Part shown: positions 7,969 to 14,832 of the stretch, piece after piece
Layout: every line of letters starts with the position of its first letter
Numbering within the stretch: position 1 is the stretch's first letter
NCBI GenBank assembly: GCA_934635545.1
Contig: CAKTZN010000018.1
Span: forward strand, 1 to 16,156
Length of the DNA: 16,156 nucleotides
Source of the DNA: an uncultured Oscillospiraceae bacterium
GTDB taxonomy: Bacteria > Bacillota > Clostridia > Oscillospirales > Oscillospiraceae
Direction: 5' to 3'
The notes under the pieces: generated by a model
Database searches by the model: none
What the model saw: only the letters and a program-made list of their open reading frames with translations
What the model was told of the DNA's origin: nothing
Program-made: the position numbers and the translations under genes

Positions 7969-8214
7969 ATGGACGATTACACCAGAAAATTCAATGCCGC
8001 AGAGGATCGGGACGAGCAGATACACCATGTACTGACCTCGGTATATGAGGCGCTGAAGGAAAAAGGCTACGACCCGGTGAACCAGATCGTGGGCTACATC
8101 CTGTCCGAAGATCCCACCTACATCACCAATCACAACGGCGCCCGCACCCTGATCTGCAAGATCGACCGGGACGAGCTGCTGCAGATCCTGGTGAAGCGGT
8201 ATCTGGATATTTGA
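7969..8214 (+). CDS. ireB: IreB family regulatory phosphoprotein (UPF0297)
   Basis: An 81-aa small cytoplasmic protein of the UPF0297 family (YrzL in Bacillus). In Enterococcus faecalis IreB is a substrate of the PASTA kinase IreK and affects cephalosporin resistance. The family core is intact: [20 protein letters not shown], then [18 protein letters not shown], then [16 protein letters not shown]. Near the N-terminus YTRKF aligns with the phosphorylated Thr region of relatives; only one Thr (T5) is present before residue 20. AAAGGCGGTG precedes the ATG. The usual partners ruvX and alaS are not adjacent; the gene is a one-gene unit bounded by its own promoter and terminator. Confidence 0.93.
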   Translation: MDDYTRKFNAAEDRDEQIHHVLTSVYEALKEKGYDPVNQIVGYILSEDPTYITNHNGARTLICKIDRDELLQILVKRYLDI

Positions 8215-8228
8215 CCGATTCATTGTAC

Positions 8229-8266
8229 AAAAGAGAGGAAAACCGTTCGGTTTTTCTCTCTTTTTG
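8229..8266 (+). terminator. Intrinsic terminator after ireB
   Basis: Arms 8229-8244 and 8249-8264 form a 16-pair stem with one G-U pair around a GTTC loop, running into the T-tract at 8261-8265. It lies 15 bases after the ireB stop and isolates it from the next unit. Confidence 0.92.
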
Positions 8267-8295
8267 TCGGTTTTACAAACCTTTCGGCCGCAGAT

Positions 8296-8324
8296 TTGAC
8301 AGAGGTTGATTTTTATGCTATACT
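8296..8324 (+). promoter_or_regulatory. Strong promoter of the 99-aa protein and NlpC/P60 unit
   Basis: Consensus TTGACA (8296-8301), a 17-base spacer and TATACT (8319-8324), preceded by TGC as an extended -10. Transcription should start near 8331, giving a leader of about 30 bases. Confidence 0.92.
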
Positions 8325-8361
8325 GTTGTGCAATTCTTGTAAACAGGAGGTAATCAACTCA

Positions 8362-8661
8362 ATGGCAGATGTGAAAAAAGGCAATGGCCTTGTCTATAAA
8401 AACCATCCCCTGCGGCGGATCGACAACCTGATCTACTACGGCTCCATGGCGGATAAGTATATCGTCATGTTCCAGATCCTGGAGTCCAAGAAGGAGCAGG
8501 ATATGGACGTCGCCACCCGCGTTTCCGTGCAGCTCCAGTTGACCGACCCCGACCTGAAGTCCCGCGACCGCGTGGTGAAGAAGTCGGAGAAGAACAGTCT
8601 GTATGCCGCCATGGATGTGGGCTCCATCTGGCTGGAGCGTGCGCTGGCCGGAAAGCTGTAA
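8362..8661 (+). CDS. Unrecognised 99-aa conserved-looking protein
   Basis: I do not recognise this family. The protein is 99 aa, soluble, without cysteine or a signal peptide, and mixed in charge (Lys/Arg/Asp rich). The first 45 residues look beta-rich (GLVYKNHPLRRIDNLIYYGS, then KYIVMFQILES). The middle has VSVQLQLTDPDLKSRDRVVK and the end is helical (AAMDVGSIWLERALAGKL). AGGAGG lies before the ATG at 8362; an upstream in-frame ATG at 8296 falls on the promoter and is rejected. A strong promoter drives it and it is followed after 12 bases by the NlpC/P60 gene, so the two are probably coexpressed. It is real by ribosome binding site, promoter and codon use; function is open. Confidence 0.8.
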   Translation: MADVKKGNGLVYKNHPLRRIDNLIYYGSMADKYIVMFQILESKKEQDMDVATRVSVQLQLTDPDLKSRDRVVKKSEKNSLYAAMDVGSIWLERALAGKL

Positions 8662-8673
8662 GGGGGCATCCCG

Positions 8674-9762
8674 ATGAGATCACACAAGCACCGTATGCTT
8701 GCCGCGGCAGTGCTGTCCGCGGCAATGCTATGTAATACCGCCGTCTGCGCCTGGGCATCCGCCACGGATGCGTCCGCCGCGCAGGGTTCCGCGGCCATCA
8801 AGACCGCGCTGACCGCCGGACTGGAGGTCAACGAGCAGAAGCTGGAGCTCCCCCGCCTGCTGCCCAGCGAAACCAAGGTGAAGTCTGTTGGCCGCGTGCT
8901 GGAAAAGGACGTGCCCCTGTTCTTCGACCCCACCGAGGAGAGCAACGTCTACATCCTCCTGCCGCTGGATGCCATCGTGTCCGTGATGGAGGATCTGGGC
9001 GACTGGTTCCGGGTCAGCTATAACGACTGCACCGGCTTCATCCCCCCGGAGTACATCGATCTGCTGAAGTATGAGGAAGCCTTCGAGACCTACGGCGTGG
9101 TGGATGCCGAGGAGATGTCCCTGCTGGAAGCGCCCGGCGGCGACAGCGAAGTGCTGGCCACCCTGAAGGATGGCGACCGGGTCGAGGTCTCCGGCCTTGA
9201 TAATGGCTACTTCGCCGTCAAGAGCGGCGACAAGACCGGCTACGTCACCGGCGACGACCTGGATCTGACGATGGAGAAGGAAGCGCCCAAGCCCAAGGTC
9301 ACCGTGAAGGCCGCGAAGAAGGCCGACACCACCGCGGCGACAGAGGAAGGCACCGTCGAGAGCGGCACCGACACTGTCGTCAGCAGCGGCTCCGGCAGCG
9401 ATATCGTCTCCTTCGCCATGCAGTATCTGGGCACCCCCTACGCCTACGGCGGCACCGGCTCCGGCGGCTTTGACTGCTCCGGCTTTACCATGCACGTCTT
9501 TTCCAATTTTGGCGTCAGCCTGGCCCACGGCGCTACCCCCCAGTTGAACAACGGCTACACCGTGTCCCAGAGTGAGCTGCAGCCCGGTGATCTGGTGTTC
9601 TTCTTCGGCACCTACAACACCAGCAGCGCCGCCAGCCATGTGGGCATCTATGTGGGCGGAGGCCAGTTTATCCACGCCTCCACCAGCCGCGGCGTCATCA
9701 TCTCCAGCCTCAGCGAGAGCTATTACGCCAACCGTTATCTGACGGCCCGCCGCGTGTTCTGA
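8674..9762 (+). CDS. Secreted SH3 / NlpC-P60 cell-wall endopeptidase
   Basis: A 362-aa exported hydrolase that should cut peptide stems of peptidoglycan. Residues 1-30 form a signal peptide (basic RSHKHR, then a hydrophobic core ending in CAWASA). Two SH3-type bacterial domains follow (about 74-130 and 142-197), then a Lys/Ala/Thr linker (201-240). The NlpC/P60 catalytic domain (about 243-362) has FDCSGF (Cys268), SHVGIYVG (His322) and a third polar residue, His334 in FIHAS. All three catalytic positions are present. AAGGGGG precedes the ATG at 8674. It is second in a two-gene unit and ends at a strong terminator. Its exact bond specificity cannot be read here. Confidence 0.93.
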   Translation: MRSHKHRMLAAAVLSAAMLCNTAVCAWASATDASAAQGSAAIKTALTAGLEVNEQKLELPRLLPSETKVKSVGRVLEKDVPLFFDPTEESNVYILLPLDAIVSVMEDLGDWFRVSYNDCTGFIPPEYIDLLKYEEAFETYGVVDAEEMSLLEAPGGDSEVLATLKDGDRVEVSGLDNGYFAVKSGDKTGYVTGDDLDLTMEKEAPKPKVTVKAAKKADTTAATEEGTVESGTDTVVSSGSGSDIVSFAMQYLGTPYAYGGTGSGGFDCSGFTMHVFSNFGVSLAHGATPQLNNGYTVSQSELQPGDLVFFFGTYNTSSAASHVGIYVGGGQFIHASTSRGVIISSLSESYYANRYLTARRVF

Positions 9763-9782
9763 GAAAACTGTACATCTCCCCT

Positions 9783-9815
9783 GTTCCCCGGACAGATCGT
9801 CCGGGGAACTTTTTT
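9783..9815 (+). terminator. Intrinsic terminator after the NlpC/P60 gene
   Basis: A perfect 11-pair stem, GTTCCCCGGAC (9783-9793) with GTCCGGGGAAC (9799-9809), a 5-base loop and six Ts (9810-9815). Confidence 0.95.
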
Positions 9816-9826
9816 GCCTTCAGGGG

Positions 9827-9855
9827 TTGACAAATCTCCTCCACGTGCATATACT
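9827..9855 (+). promoter_or_regulatory. Promoter of the GntR-ABC operon
   Basis: Consensus TTGACA (9827-9832), a 17-base spacer and TATACT (9850-9855). It starts 12 bases after the previous terminator's T-tract. The -10 box overlaps the left end of the dyad at 9853-9877. Confidence 0.92.
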
Positions 9856-9877
9856 GTACATATCGAATATATACAGT
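9853..9877 (+). promoter_or_regulatory. Probable operator for the GntR regulator
   Basis: An inverted repeat with 11-base arms, ACTGTACATAT (9853-9863) and ATATATACAGT (9867-9877), one mismatch and a 3-base centre. The outer halves read ACTGTA-N13-TACAGT. It covers the -10 box and start point, where a bound repressor would block transcription. The regulator gene lies directly downstream, so autoregulation is the natural reading. The spacing resembles YtrA-type operators as I recall them. Confidence 0.75.
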
Positions 9878-9895
9878 TGTGACGGAGGTGACCAT

Positions 9896-10288
9896 ATGGA
9901 TCTGATCATCAGCAACGCCAGCGGAAAACCCATCTACGAGCAGATCTATACCCAGATCAAGAACGCTATCCTCTCCGGTGAGCTGTCGCCGGGGGATGCC
10001 CTGCCCTCCATCCGGGCGCTGGCCAAGGATCTGCGCATCAGCGTCATCACCACCACGCGGGCCTATGACGAGCTGGAGCGGGATAGCTTCATCGACCGGG
10101 TGCCCGGAAAGGGCTGCTATGTGGCGGAGAAGAACCTGGAGCTGGTGCGGGAGGCCCATCTGAAGCAGATTGAGGATCACATGAACGCGATCGTCGATCT
10201 GGCGGCGGGCTGTTCGCTGACAGAAGAGAAAGCCGTGGAGATGCTGCGGCTTATGTGGGATATGAAAGGAATGGATAAGGAATGTTGA
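9896..10288 (+). CDS. GntR family regulator, YtrA subfamily
   Basis: A 130-aa DNA-binding repressor with a winged helix at about residues 11-77 (PIYEQIYTQIKNAILSGEL, then LPSIRALAKDLRIS and the wing RVPGKGCYVAE). The C-terminal part is a short helical dimerisation tail of about 50 residues, typical of YtrA members and too small for an effector domain. GGAGGTG lies five bases before the ATG at 9896; the longer reading from 9827 starts inside the promoter and is rejected. The stop overlaps the ABC ATPase start. YtrA-type regulators usually repress the ABC transporter in the same operon, often in response to antibiotics or wall stress; that role is inference here. Confidence 0.92.
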   Translation: MDLIISNASGKPIYEQIYTQIKNAILSGELSPGDALPSIRALAKDLRISVITTTRAYDELERDSFIDRVPGKGCYVAEKNLELVREAHLKQIEDHMNAIVDLAAGCSLTEEKAVEMLRLMWDMKGMDKEC

Positions 10289-11136
10289 ACGCGATTGAGA
10301 TAAAGGGACTGGTGAAGGAGTACCCCGGCTTCCGGCTGGACGGCCTTGACCTGACGCTGCCCTCCGGCAGCATCATGGGGCTGGTGGGCGAGAACGGCGC
10401 AGGTAAAAGCACCACCATCAAGCTGATCATGAACGCCGTCCGCGGGGACAGCGGCACGGTCTCCGTGCTGGGCACCGACAATCAGAGCGCCGCCTTTGCC
10501 GCGGTGAAGGAGGACATCGGCGTGGTGCTGGACGAGGCGTACTATCCCGAGGTGCTGAACGCCAAAGACGTGGGCCGCATCATGGCGGATACCTACCGCA
10601 ACTGGGAGCCGGACGCCTTCGAGGACTATATACGGCGCTTCGGCCTGCCCTGGGACAAAGCCTTCAAGAACTATTCCCGTGGCATGAAGATGAAGCTGGC
10701 CATCGCCGTGGCGTTGTCCCATCAGGCGAAGCTGCTGATCCTGGACGAGGCCACCAGCGGCCTTGATCCCATGGTGCGGGATGAGATCCTGGACATCTTC
10801 AACGAGTACACCCGGCAGGAGGATCGCTCCATCCTGCTGTCCTCCCACATCGTCAGCGATCTGGAGAAGATCTGCGACTACATTGCCTTTCTGCACAGGG
10901 GAAAGCTGGTGCTGTGCGAGGAGAAGGACCGCCTGCTGGAGGAATACGCGCTGGTGCGGCTGTCCCACCAGCGGCTGGCCGACCTGCCGGAGGACAGCGT
11001 TGTGGGCGTGGAGAACGACCCCTACGGTGTGCGGGCGCTGGTGCGGCGGGACATGGTGCCCCACGATCTGCCGCTGGAGCACACCAATCTGGAGGATATC
11101 ATTCTGTTTCTGGCGAAGGGAGGCACGCAGAAATGA
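10282..11136 (+). CDS. ABC transporter ATP-binding protein
   Basis: A 284-aa cytoplasmic ATPase subunit. Walker A is GENGAGKS (36-43), the signature region is NYSRGMKMKL (130-139), Walker B is LLILDEATSGLD (151-162) and the switch His is in SSHI (H189). Two motifs depart from the textbook form: the signature reads SRGM rather than LSGGQ, and the Q-loop position reads GVVLDE with no Gln. Both are seen in small ABC-2 exporters linked to YtrA regulators, so I do not take them as loss of activity. The start at 10282 overlaps the GntR stop by seven bases; AAGGA lies unusually close, so a TTG start at 10285 is also possible. Substrate unknown. Confidence 0.93.
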   Translation: MLNAIEIKGLVKEYPGFRLDGLDLTLPSGSIMGLVGENGAGKSTTIKLIMNAVRGDSGTVSVLGTDNQSAAFAAVKEDIGVVLDEAYYPEVLNAKDVGRIMADTYRNWEPDAFEDYIRRFGLPWDKAFKNYSRGMKMKLAIAVALSHQAKLLILDEATSGLDPMVRDEILDIFNEYTRQEDRSILLSSHIVSDLEKICDYIAFLHRGKLVLCEEKDRLLEEYALVRLSHQRLADLPEDSVVGVENDPYGVRALVRRDMVPHDLPLEHTNLEDIILFLAKGGTQK

Positions 11137-11741
11137 AAGGCTTACTGATAAAGGACTGGAAAACCCTTCTGAAGCAGATGCAGGTCATGCTGGTCATCGT
11201 GGTGGTGTTCGCCTGCATCCCCGGCACCTATATGGCGGCATTCGCGCTGTTTTATGCCGCCATGCTGCCCATTACGGCGCTGGCCTATGACGAGCGGGCC
11301 AAGTGGGATGAACTGGCGGCTATGATGCCCTACACCACCAGATCCATCGTGGGCAGCAAGTATGTGCTGGGCCTGACGCTGGTGCTGCCGGTGCTGGCGC
11401 TGTCCATGCTTTCCCGGCTGATCGTCCATTCCGCGCCCATCGTAAGCGAGGAGACCATGTCGCTGCTGATCACGGCGTGCCTGTCCCTGATCCTGATGGC
11501 CATCGACCTGCCCTTTATGTTCCATTTCGGCGTGGAGAAGGGCCGCCTGATCTACATTCTTCTCACCTGCGCCTTTGTTCTGGCGGGCGTCAATTATGCC
11601 GGAAAGCTGGCGGATACGGTCAACGGTATCGAAGCCGCCATGGTCACCACCGTGCCGCTGCTCCTGTTGGCCGCCGCCGTGATCGCGCTGTTCCTCTCCT
11701 ACGTCATCTCCGTCCGGGTCTACCGGGCGCGGCGGGGATGA
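11133..11741 (+). CDS. ABC-2 type transporter permease
   Basis: A 202-aa integral membrane protein with about six hydrophobic segments (roughly 17-29, 32-52, 78-97, 108-130, 137-156 and 172-194). Between segments two and three it has YDERAKWDELAAMMPYTTRS followed by IVGSKYV. This is the typical loop of small ABC-2 permeases in which a short E-x-x-x-W ... P ... SKY motif contacts the ATPase. The start overlaps the ATPase stop as ATGA, with GGGAGG upstream. It should pair with the ATPase as a homodimeric exporter. The usual candidates are antibiotics, peptides or lipids; nothing in the sequence decides. It ends at a bidirectional terminator. Confidence 0.88.
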   Translation: MKGLLIKDWKTLLKQMQVMLVIVVVFACIPGTYMAAFALFYAAMLPITALAYDERAKWDELAAMMPYTTRSIVGSKYVLGLTLVLPVLALSMLSRLIVHSAPIVSEETMSLLITACLSLILMAIDLPFMFHFGVEKGRLIYILLTCAFVLAGVNYAGKLADTVNGIEAAMVTTVPLLLLAAAVIALFLSYVISVRVYRARRG

Positions 11742-11749
11742 CCTCTGCC

Positions 11750-11787
11750 ATAAAGAAAAGGACGGCCCAGCCGTCCTTTTTCTTTAT
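11750..11787. terminator. Bidirectional terminator between converging genes
   Basis: A long stem with arms 11752-11766 and 11770-11785 (one bulged T), a 3-base loop and A/T-rich flanks giving T-tracts on both strands. It serves the ABC operon on the plus strand. On the minus strand it overlaps the stop codon of the membrane protein gene (11784-11786). Confidence 0.9.
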
Positions 11788-12239
11788 GTAACACATTTCT
11801 TACAGGGTGTCAGACCACGCTGCTGGGCCTCCGCCCAGGTGATCTCCTGCCCGTTTTCGCCGGCGCAGGCGGCGTCATAGTGATAGCGCTTGCCGCTGGG
11901 CGCGGCGTATATATGCGCGGCATCGGAGGGCTCCGCCGGTGCGGTGACCTCCTCCTGCGGGTTCTGCGCCGGTTCCGACTGCGGCGGCGCCGTCTGGGCA
12001 GTTACTGTCTGTTGGCCGTGCTCCTGCAGATAGACCTCAAAGGTATCCCGGTGATACTGCTCCTTCTGCTCCACCCGCAGGACGATGTACCCGGTCGCCA
12101 CGCAGCACAGCAGCAGGCACAGGGCGATCTCCGGCAGACAGCGGCCCAGGGGCACCGCCAGCAGCTTTTGCAGCAGCGCCTTCAGGGACGGCCTCTGCCG
12201 CCCTTCCCCGCCGGATGATCTCGTTTGCCGCTTTAACAC
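11784..12239 (-). CDS. Single-pass membrane protein with C-terminal Cys/His motif
   Basis: A 151-aa protein with a basic N-terminus, one membrane segment (about 36-55) and a Gln/Pro/Ala/Glu-rich linker (75-108). The C-terminal domain reads IYAAPSGKRYHYDAACAG, then ITWAEAQQRGLTPCKKC. H120, C125, C146 and C149 could bind zinc. This YHxxxxC ... GLxPCxxC module recurs at the ends of Firmicute nucleases and competence-like proteins and is related in pattern to Ada-type metal sites; I do not know its role. The positive-inside rule puts the linker and motif outside the cell. The start is GTG at 12239 with AGGGGG upstream, 21 bases after the LysR gene, so probably cotranscribed with it. Confidence 0.75.
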   Translation of the reverse strand: MLKRQTRSSGGEGRQRPSLKALLQKLLAVPLGRCLPEIALCLLLCCVATGYIVLRVEQKEQYHRDTFEVYLQEHGQQTVTAQTAPPQSEPAQNPQEEVTAPAEPSDAAHIYAAPSGKRYHYDAACAGENGQEITWAEAQQRGLTPCKKCVT

Positions 12240-12260
12240 GTCCGCTGTCCCCCTGTCCGC

Positions 12261-13142
12261 TTATTTTTTCTCAATGCGCGTCAGCATCCTGACGGCGTAT
12301 TTCAGGAACATCTTCACCGCCGGGGACACATCGGCCTTGGAGTGCATGGCCACCCCCAGCGTGATCTGGGAGGGCGGGTCGATGGGCAGCATGGCGATGT
12401 CGCAGATGCGCTTCTCCGTAATGAGCTGGTTCATAACGCTCATACCCAGCCCCTGCTCCACCATGGACATGACCGACAGGCTTTCCAGCGTGGTGAACTG
12501 CACATTGGGCTCGATGCCGTTCTGCAAAAACAGCGCCTCCACATCGTCGTCACAGCCCAGCGCCGGCATAATGAAGCGGTCATACTTACAGTTCTCCAGC
12601 GGATAGTACTCCGCATTGGCCAGGGGATGATCCCGTGGCAGCAGCGCCAGCATGGGATCCTCCGCCAGGGGGATGAATTCATAGGGCATCCCCTCCTGAT
12701 AGCTGAGGAAGCCGATGTCGGCAGCCCGGTCGTCCAGCCACTTGGACACCTCCTGCCAGATACCCTCCATCAGCTTGATGCGGATCTGGGGATAGTCCCG
12801 CTGAAAGGCGCTGATCACCGCCGGCAGCCAGTGGGTGGCGATGCTGGAATAGGAGGCGATGGTGACGCTGCCGATCAGCAGTCCGTTCATTTCCGCCGAC
12901 AGCTCGAAGATCCGGTCCTCCTGCCGCAGAAACTCCCGCACGGTGGGCAGCAAGAGCTCACCGTTCTCCGTCAGCGTCACGCCCTTCGTATTGCGCCGGA
13001 ATACCGGAAAGCCCAGCTCCTTCTCCAGCGCCGTCACCAACTGGTTTACGCCGGAGGGCGTATAGCTGAGTGCCTCCGCCGCCTTTGAAAAGCTCCCTGT
13101 CTCCGCCGCCGCCAAAAACGCTCTGCACCGGGCTGTCTCCAT
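12261..13142 (-). CDS. LysR family transcriptional regulator
   Basis: A 293-aa regulator. The N-terminal winged helix (1-60) has ETGSFSKAAEALSYTPSGVN followed by QLVTALEKELGFPVFRR, a standard LysR DNA-binding unit. The remainder is the two-lobed effector domain, with IGSVTIASYSSIATHWLP opening lobe one near residue 90. Length is normal. AAGGAGGGG lies before the ATG at 13142. LysR proteins often control a divergent gene; the divergent neighbour here is a small membrane protein (13284-13520), and the cotranscribed neighbour is a single-pass membrane protein. The inducer cannot be inferred. Confidence 0.93.
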   Translation of the reverse strand: METARCRAFLAAAETGSFSKAAEALSYTPSGVNQLVTALEKELGFPVFRRNTKGVTLTENGELLLPTVREFLRQEDRIFELSAEMNGLLIGSVTIASYSSIATHWLPAVISAFQRDYPQIRIKLMEGIWQEVSKWLDDRAADIGFLSYQEGMPYEFIPLAEDPMLALLPRDHPLANAEYYPLENCKYDRFIMPALGCDDDVEALFLQNGIEPNVQFTTLESLSVMSMVEQGLGMSVMNQLITEKRICDIAMLPIDPPSQITLGVAMHSKADVSPAVKMFLKYAVRMLTRIEKK

Positions 13143-13219
13143 AGCTGCCCCTCCTTTTATTCTATCAGTATCTCTGACATCTGCCGTCAGATTTTATCGC
13201 TTCACTTTTCTTGTTAAAT

Positions 13220-13248
13220 ATTCTACTATATACTCGTATAAAGCACAA
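13220..13248 (-). promoter_or_regulatory. Candidate LysR promoter with a small dyad
   Basis: On the minus strand TTGTGC (13243-13248), a 17-base spacer and TAGAAT (13220-13225). The palindrome TATACTCGTATA (13229-13240) lies within the spacer, in the divergent gap where a LysR site would be expected. The -35 is weak, so this is tentative. Confidence 0.45.
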
Positions 13249-13283
13249 GCCCCAAAATTCAAATTTTCAAGGAGGACTCTGCC

Positions 13284-13520
13284 ATGAAAAACATCCGTGC
13301 TTACCTGACGATCGCCGTGGTTTCCCTCATGCTGGTGGCGGCATCCGCCTTTTCGCTGAGCGGTATCGCCCACGCCGGCGCCGTATGCGTGCCGCTGCTG
13401 TTCGGCCTGGTGTTCTGCTGGAGCGCCGTCAAGGCCGCGCTGGCTGCCATGGATAGCGACGCCCACCGCGACACCGCCACCGCCGTCTGCTCCGTCCCCG
13501 TTTGTCTGGTGCTGGCGTAA
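13284..13520 (+). CDS. Small hydrophobic membrane protein, unknown
   Basis: A 78-aa protein not recognised. Residues 6-29 and 33-56 are hydrophobic and probably span the membrane, separated by a short turn (IAHAG). A polar stretch (DSDAHRDTAT, 57-66) precedes a third, short hydrophobic end (VCSVPVCLVLA) that stops abruptly, so a truncated third segment is possible. The first segment could also act as a signal peptide cleaved after AHA. AAGGAGG lies eight bases before the ATG. It is divergent from the LysR gene and has its own terminator, which supports a real gene. It may be a target of the LysR protein. Confidence 0.65.
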   Translation: MKNIRAYLTIAVVSLMLVAASAFSLSGIAHAGAVCVPLLFGLVFCWSAVKAALAAMDSDAHRDTATAVCSVPVCLVLA

Positions 13521-13541
13521 GTATTTCCGGTATCGTATTTG

Positions 13542-13579
13542 AAAATATCCGCATGTCGTATGGCATGCGGATATTTTTT
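13542..13579. terminator. Terminator between converging genes
   Basis: A perfect 14-pair stem, AAAATATCCGCATG (13542-13555) with its complement (13564-13577), an 8-base loop and a T-tract at 13574-13579 on the plus strand. The A-run at 13542-13545 could serve the aldo/keto reductase gene on the minus strand. Confidence 0.9.
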
Positions 13580-13585
13580 ATTGCG

Positions 13586-14704
13586 TTACGCCTCCGGCTT
13601 CTTCTCGAACTCCTCCGCCACGTCCATCAAGAGCTGGCGGATGGGCAGATGTTGGGGACACGCCTCCTCGCACCGGCCGCACTTCACGCAGTCGGACGCC
13701 TTGTGTCCGGAGCGTGCGTGTACCTCGTGATAGTAGTAGTCGGCGTTCCAGTCGTGATAGAACTGCTTGGTGTTCATCACGGCGAACAGATCCGGGATGG
13801 AGATGTGGGCCGGGCACCCGGCCACGCAGTACCGGCATGCGGTACAGGGGATCAGGTTCATGCCCCGGAATATCTCCTGCACCTTTCCCACCGCTGCCAG
13901 TTCCCGCTCATCCAGCGGCTGGAAGTCCTTCATAAAGCTGATGTTGTCCTGCATCTGCTGCATGTCGCTCATACCGGACAGCACCATCATGATGCCGGGG
14001 AACCCCGCCGCGAAGCGGATGGCATAGCTGGCGGGGCTGCCGCCCCGGAGCTCGTCCAGCACGGCCTTGGCGCTGTCCGGCAGCTTGGCCAGATTGCCGC
14101 CCTTCACCGGCTCCATCACGATCACCGGCTTATCGTATTTCCGGCACACCTCATAGCACTTGCGGCTCTGCACCGCGGGATCGTCATAGTCCAGATAGTT
14201 GAACTGGAGCTGCACCACCTCGATCTGGGGATACTCCGTCAGGATCCGCTCCAGTACCTCTGCCCGATCGTGGAAGGAGATGCCCACATGGCGCACCTTC
14301 CCCTCCGCCTTCAGGGCGAAGGCCGTCTCATAGGCCCGGCAGTTCTTGAAGTGCTTGAAGATCTCCGCACTCTGGGCGTGCATCAGGTAGAAGTCGAAGT
14401 AGTCCACGCCGCAGGCCTCCAACTGGCTCTCAAAGAAGGGGCGGATGTCTTCCTCCTTCTTGAAATAGAAGTTGGTCAGCTTGTCGGTCAGGATGTACCG
14501 GTCACGGGGATAGCGGCTGGTCAGACAGGGCTTCAGTGCCTTTTCGCTCTTCCCGTCCAGATAGCCGTGGGCAGTGTCGAAGTAGTTGAAGCCCGCCTCC
14601 AGAAACGCGTCCACCATGCGGCTGGTCTGCTCAATGTCCACCTCTTTGTCCTGCATGGGCAGGCGCATAAAGCCAAAGCCGAAATTCTTCTTGATCTTGT
14701 CCAT
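13586..14704 (-). CDS. Aldo/keto reductase with two 4Fe-4S motifs
   Basis: A 372-aa fusion of an aldo/keto reductase barrel and a ferredoxin-like tail. The catalytic tetrad of the family is present: D43 and Y48 in YFDTAHGYLDG, K75 in ILTDKL and H109 in YLMHAQ. The tail has CTACRYCVAGCP (C287, C290, C293, C297) and CVKCGRCEEACP (C339, C342, C345, C349), two four-cysteine clusters. This architecture is common in anaerobic clostridia, where electrons may pass between ferredoxin and a carbonyl substrate; the substrate is unknown. The start is the ATG at 14704, with AAGGAG nine bases upstream; a longer reading to 14746 runs through the ribosome binding site. Monocistronic, convergent with the small membrane gene. 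Confidence 0.93.
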   Translation of the reverse strand: MDKIKKNFGFGFMRLPMQDKEVDIEQTSRMVDAFLEAGFNYFDTAHGYLDGKSEKALKPCLTSRYPRDRYILTDKLTNFYFKKEEDIRPFFESQLEACGVDYFDFYLMHAQSAEIFKHFKNCRAYETAFALKAEGKVRHVGISFHDRAEVLERILTEYPQIEVVQLQFNYLDYDDPAVQSRKCYEVCRKYDKPVIVMEPVKGGNLAKLPDSAKAVLDELRGGSPASYAIRFAAGFPGIMMVLSGMSDMQQMQDNISFMKDFQPLDERELAAVGKVQEIFRGMNLIPCTACRYCVAGCPAHISIPDLFAVMNTKQFYHDWNADYYYHEVHARSGHKASDCVKCGRCEEACPQHLPIRQLLMDVAEEFEKKPEA

Positions 14705-14804
14705 TGTCAAACACTCCTTCTTCTCAAAAGCTGCTGTTACTCTCACTCTCTCCTATATTATCACACCACCGTCCGGAAGAAAACACTTTTTTCGCGCCTG
14801 GCTC

Positions 14805-14832
14805 TTGACAAGAGGAAATGCCACGCTATAAT
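14805..14832 (+). promoter_or_regulatory. Promoter of the DUF998 gene
   Basis: Consensus TTGACA (14805-14810), a 16-base spacer and consensus TATAAT (14827-14832), 63 bases before the start codon. The -10 box runs into a perfect dyad (14830-14861). Confidence 0.92.
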
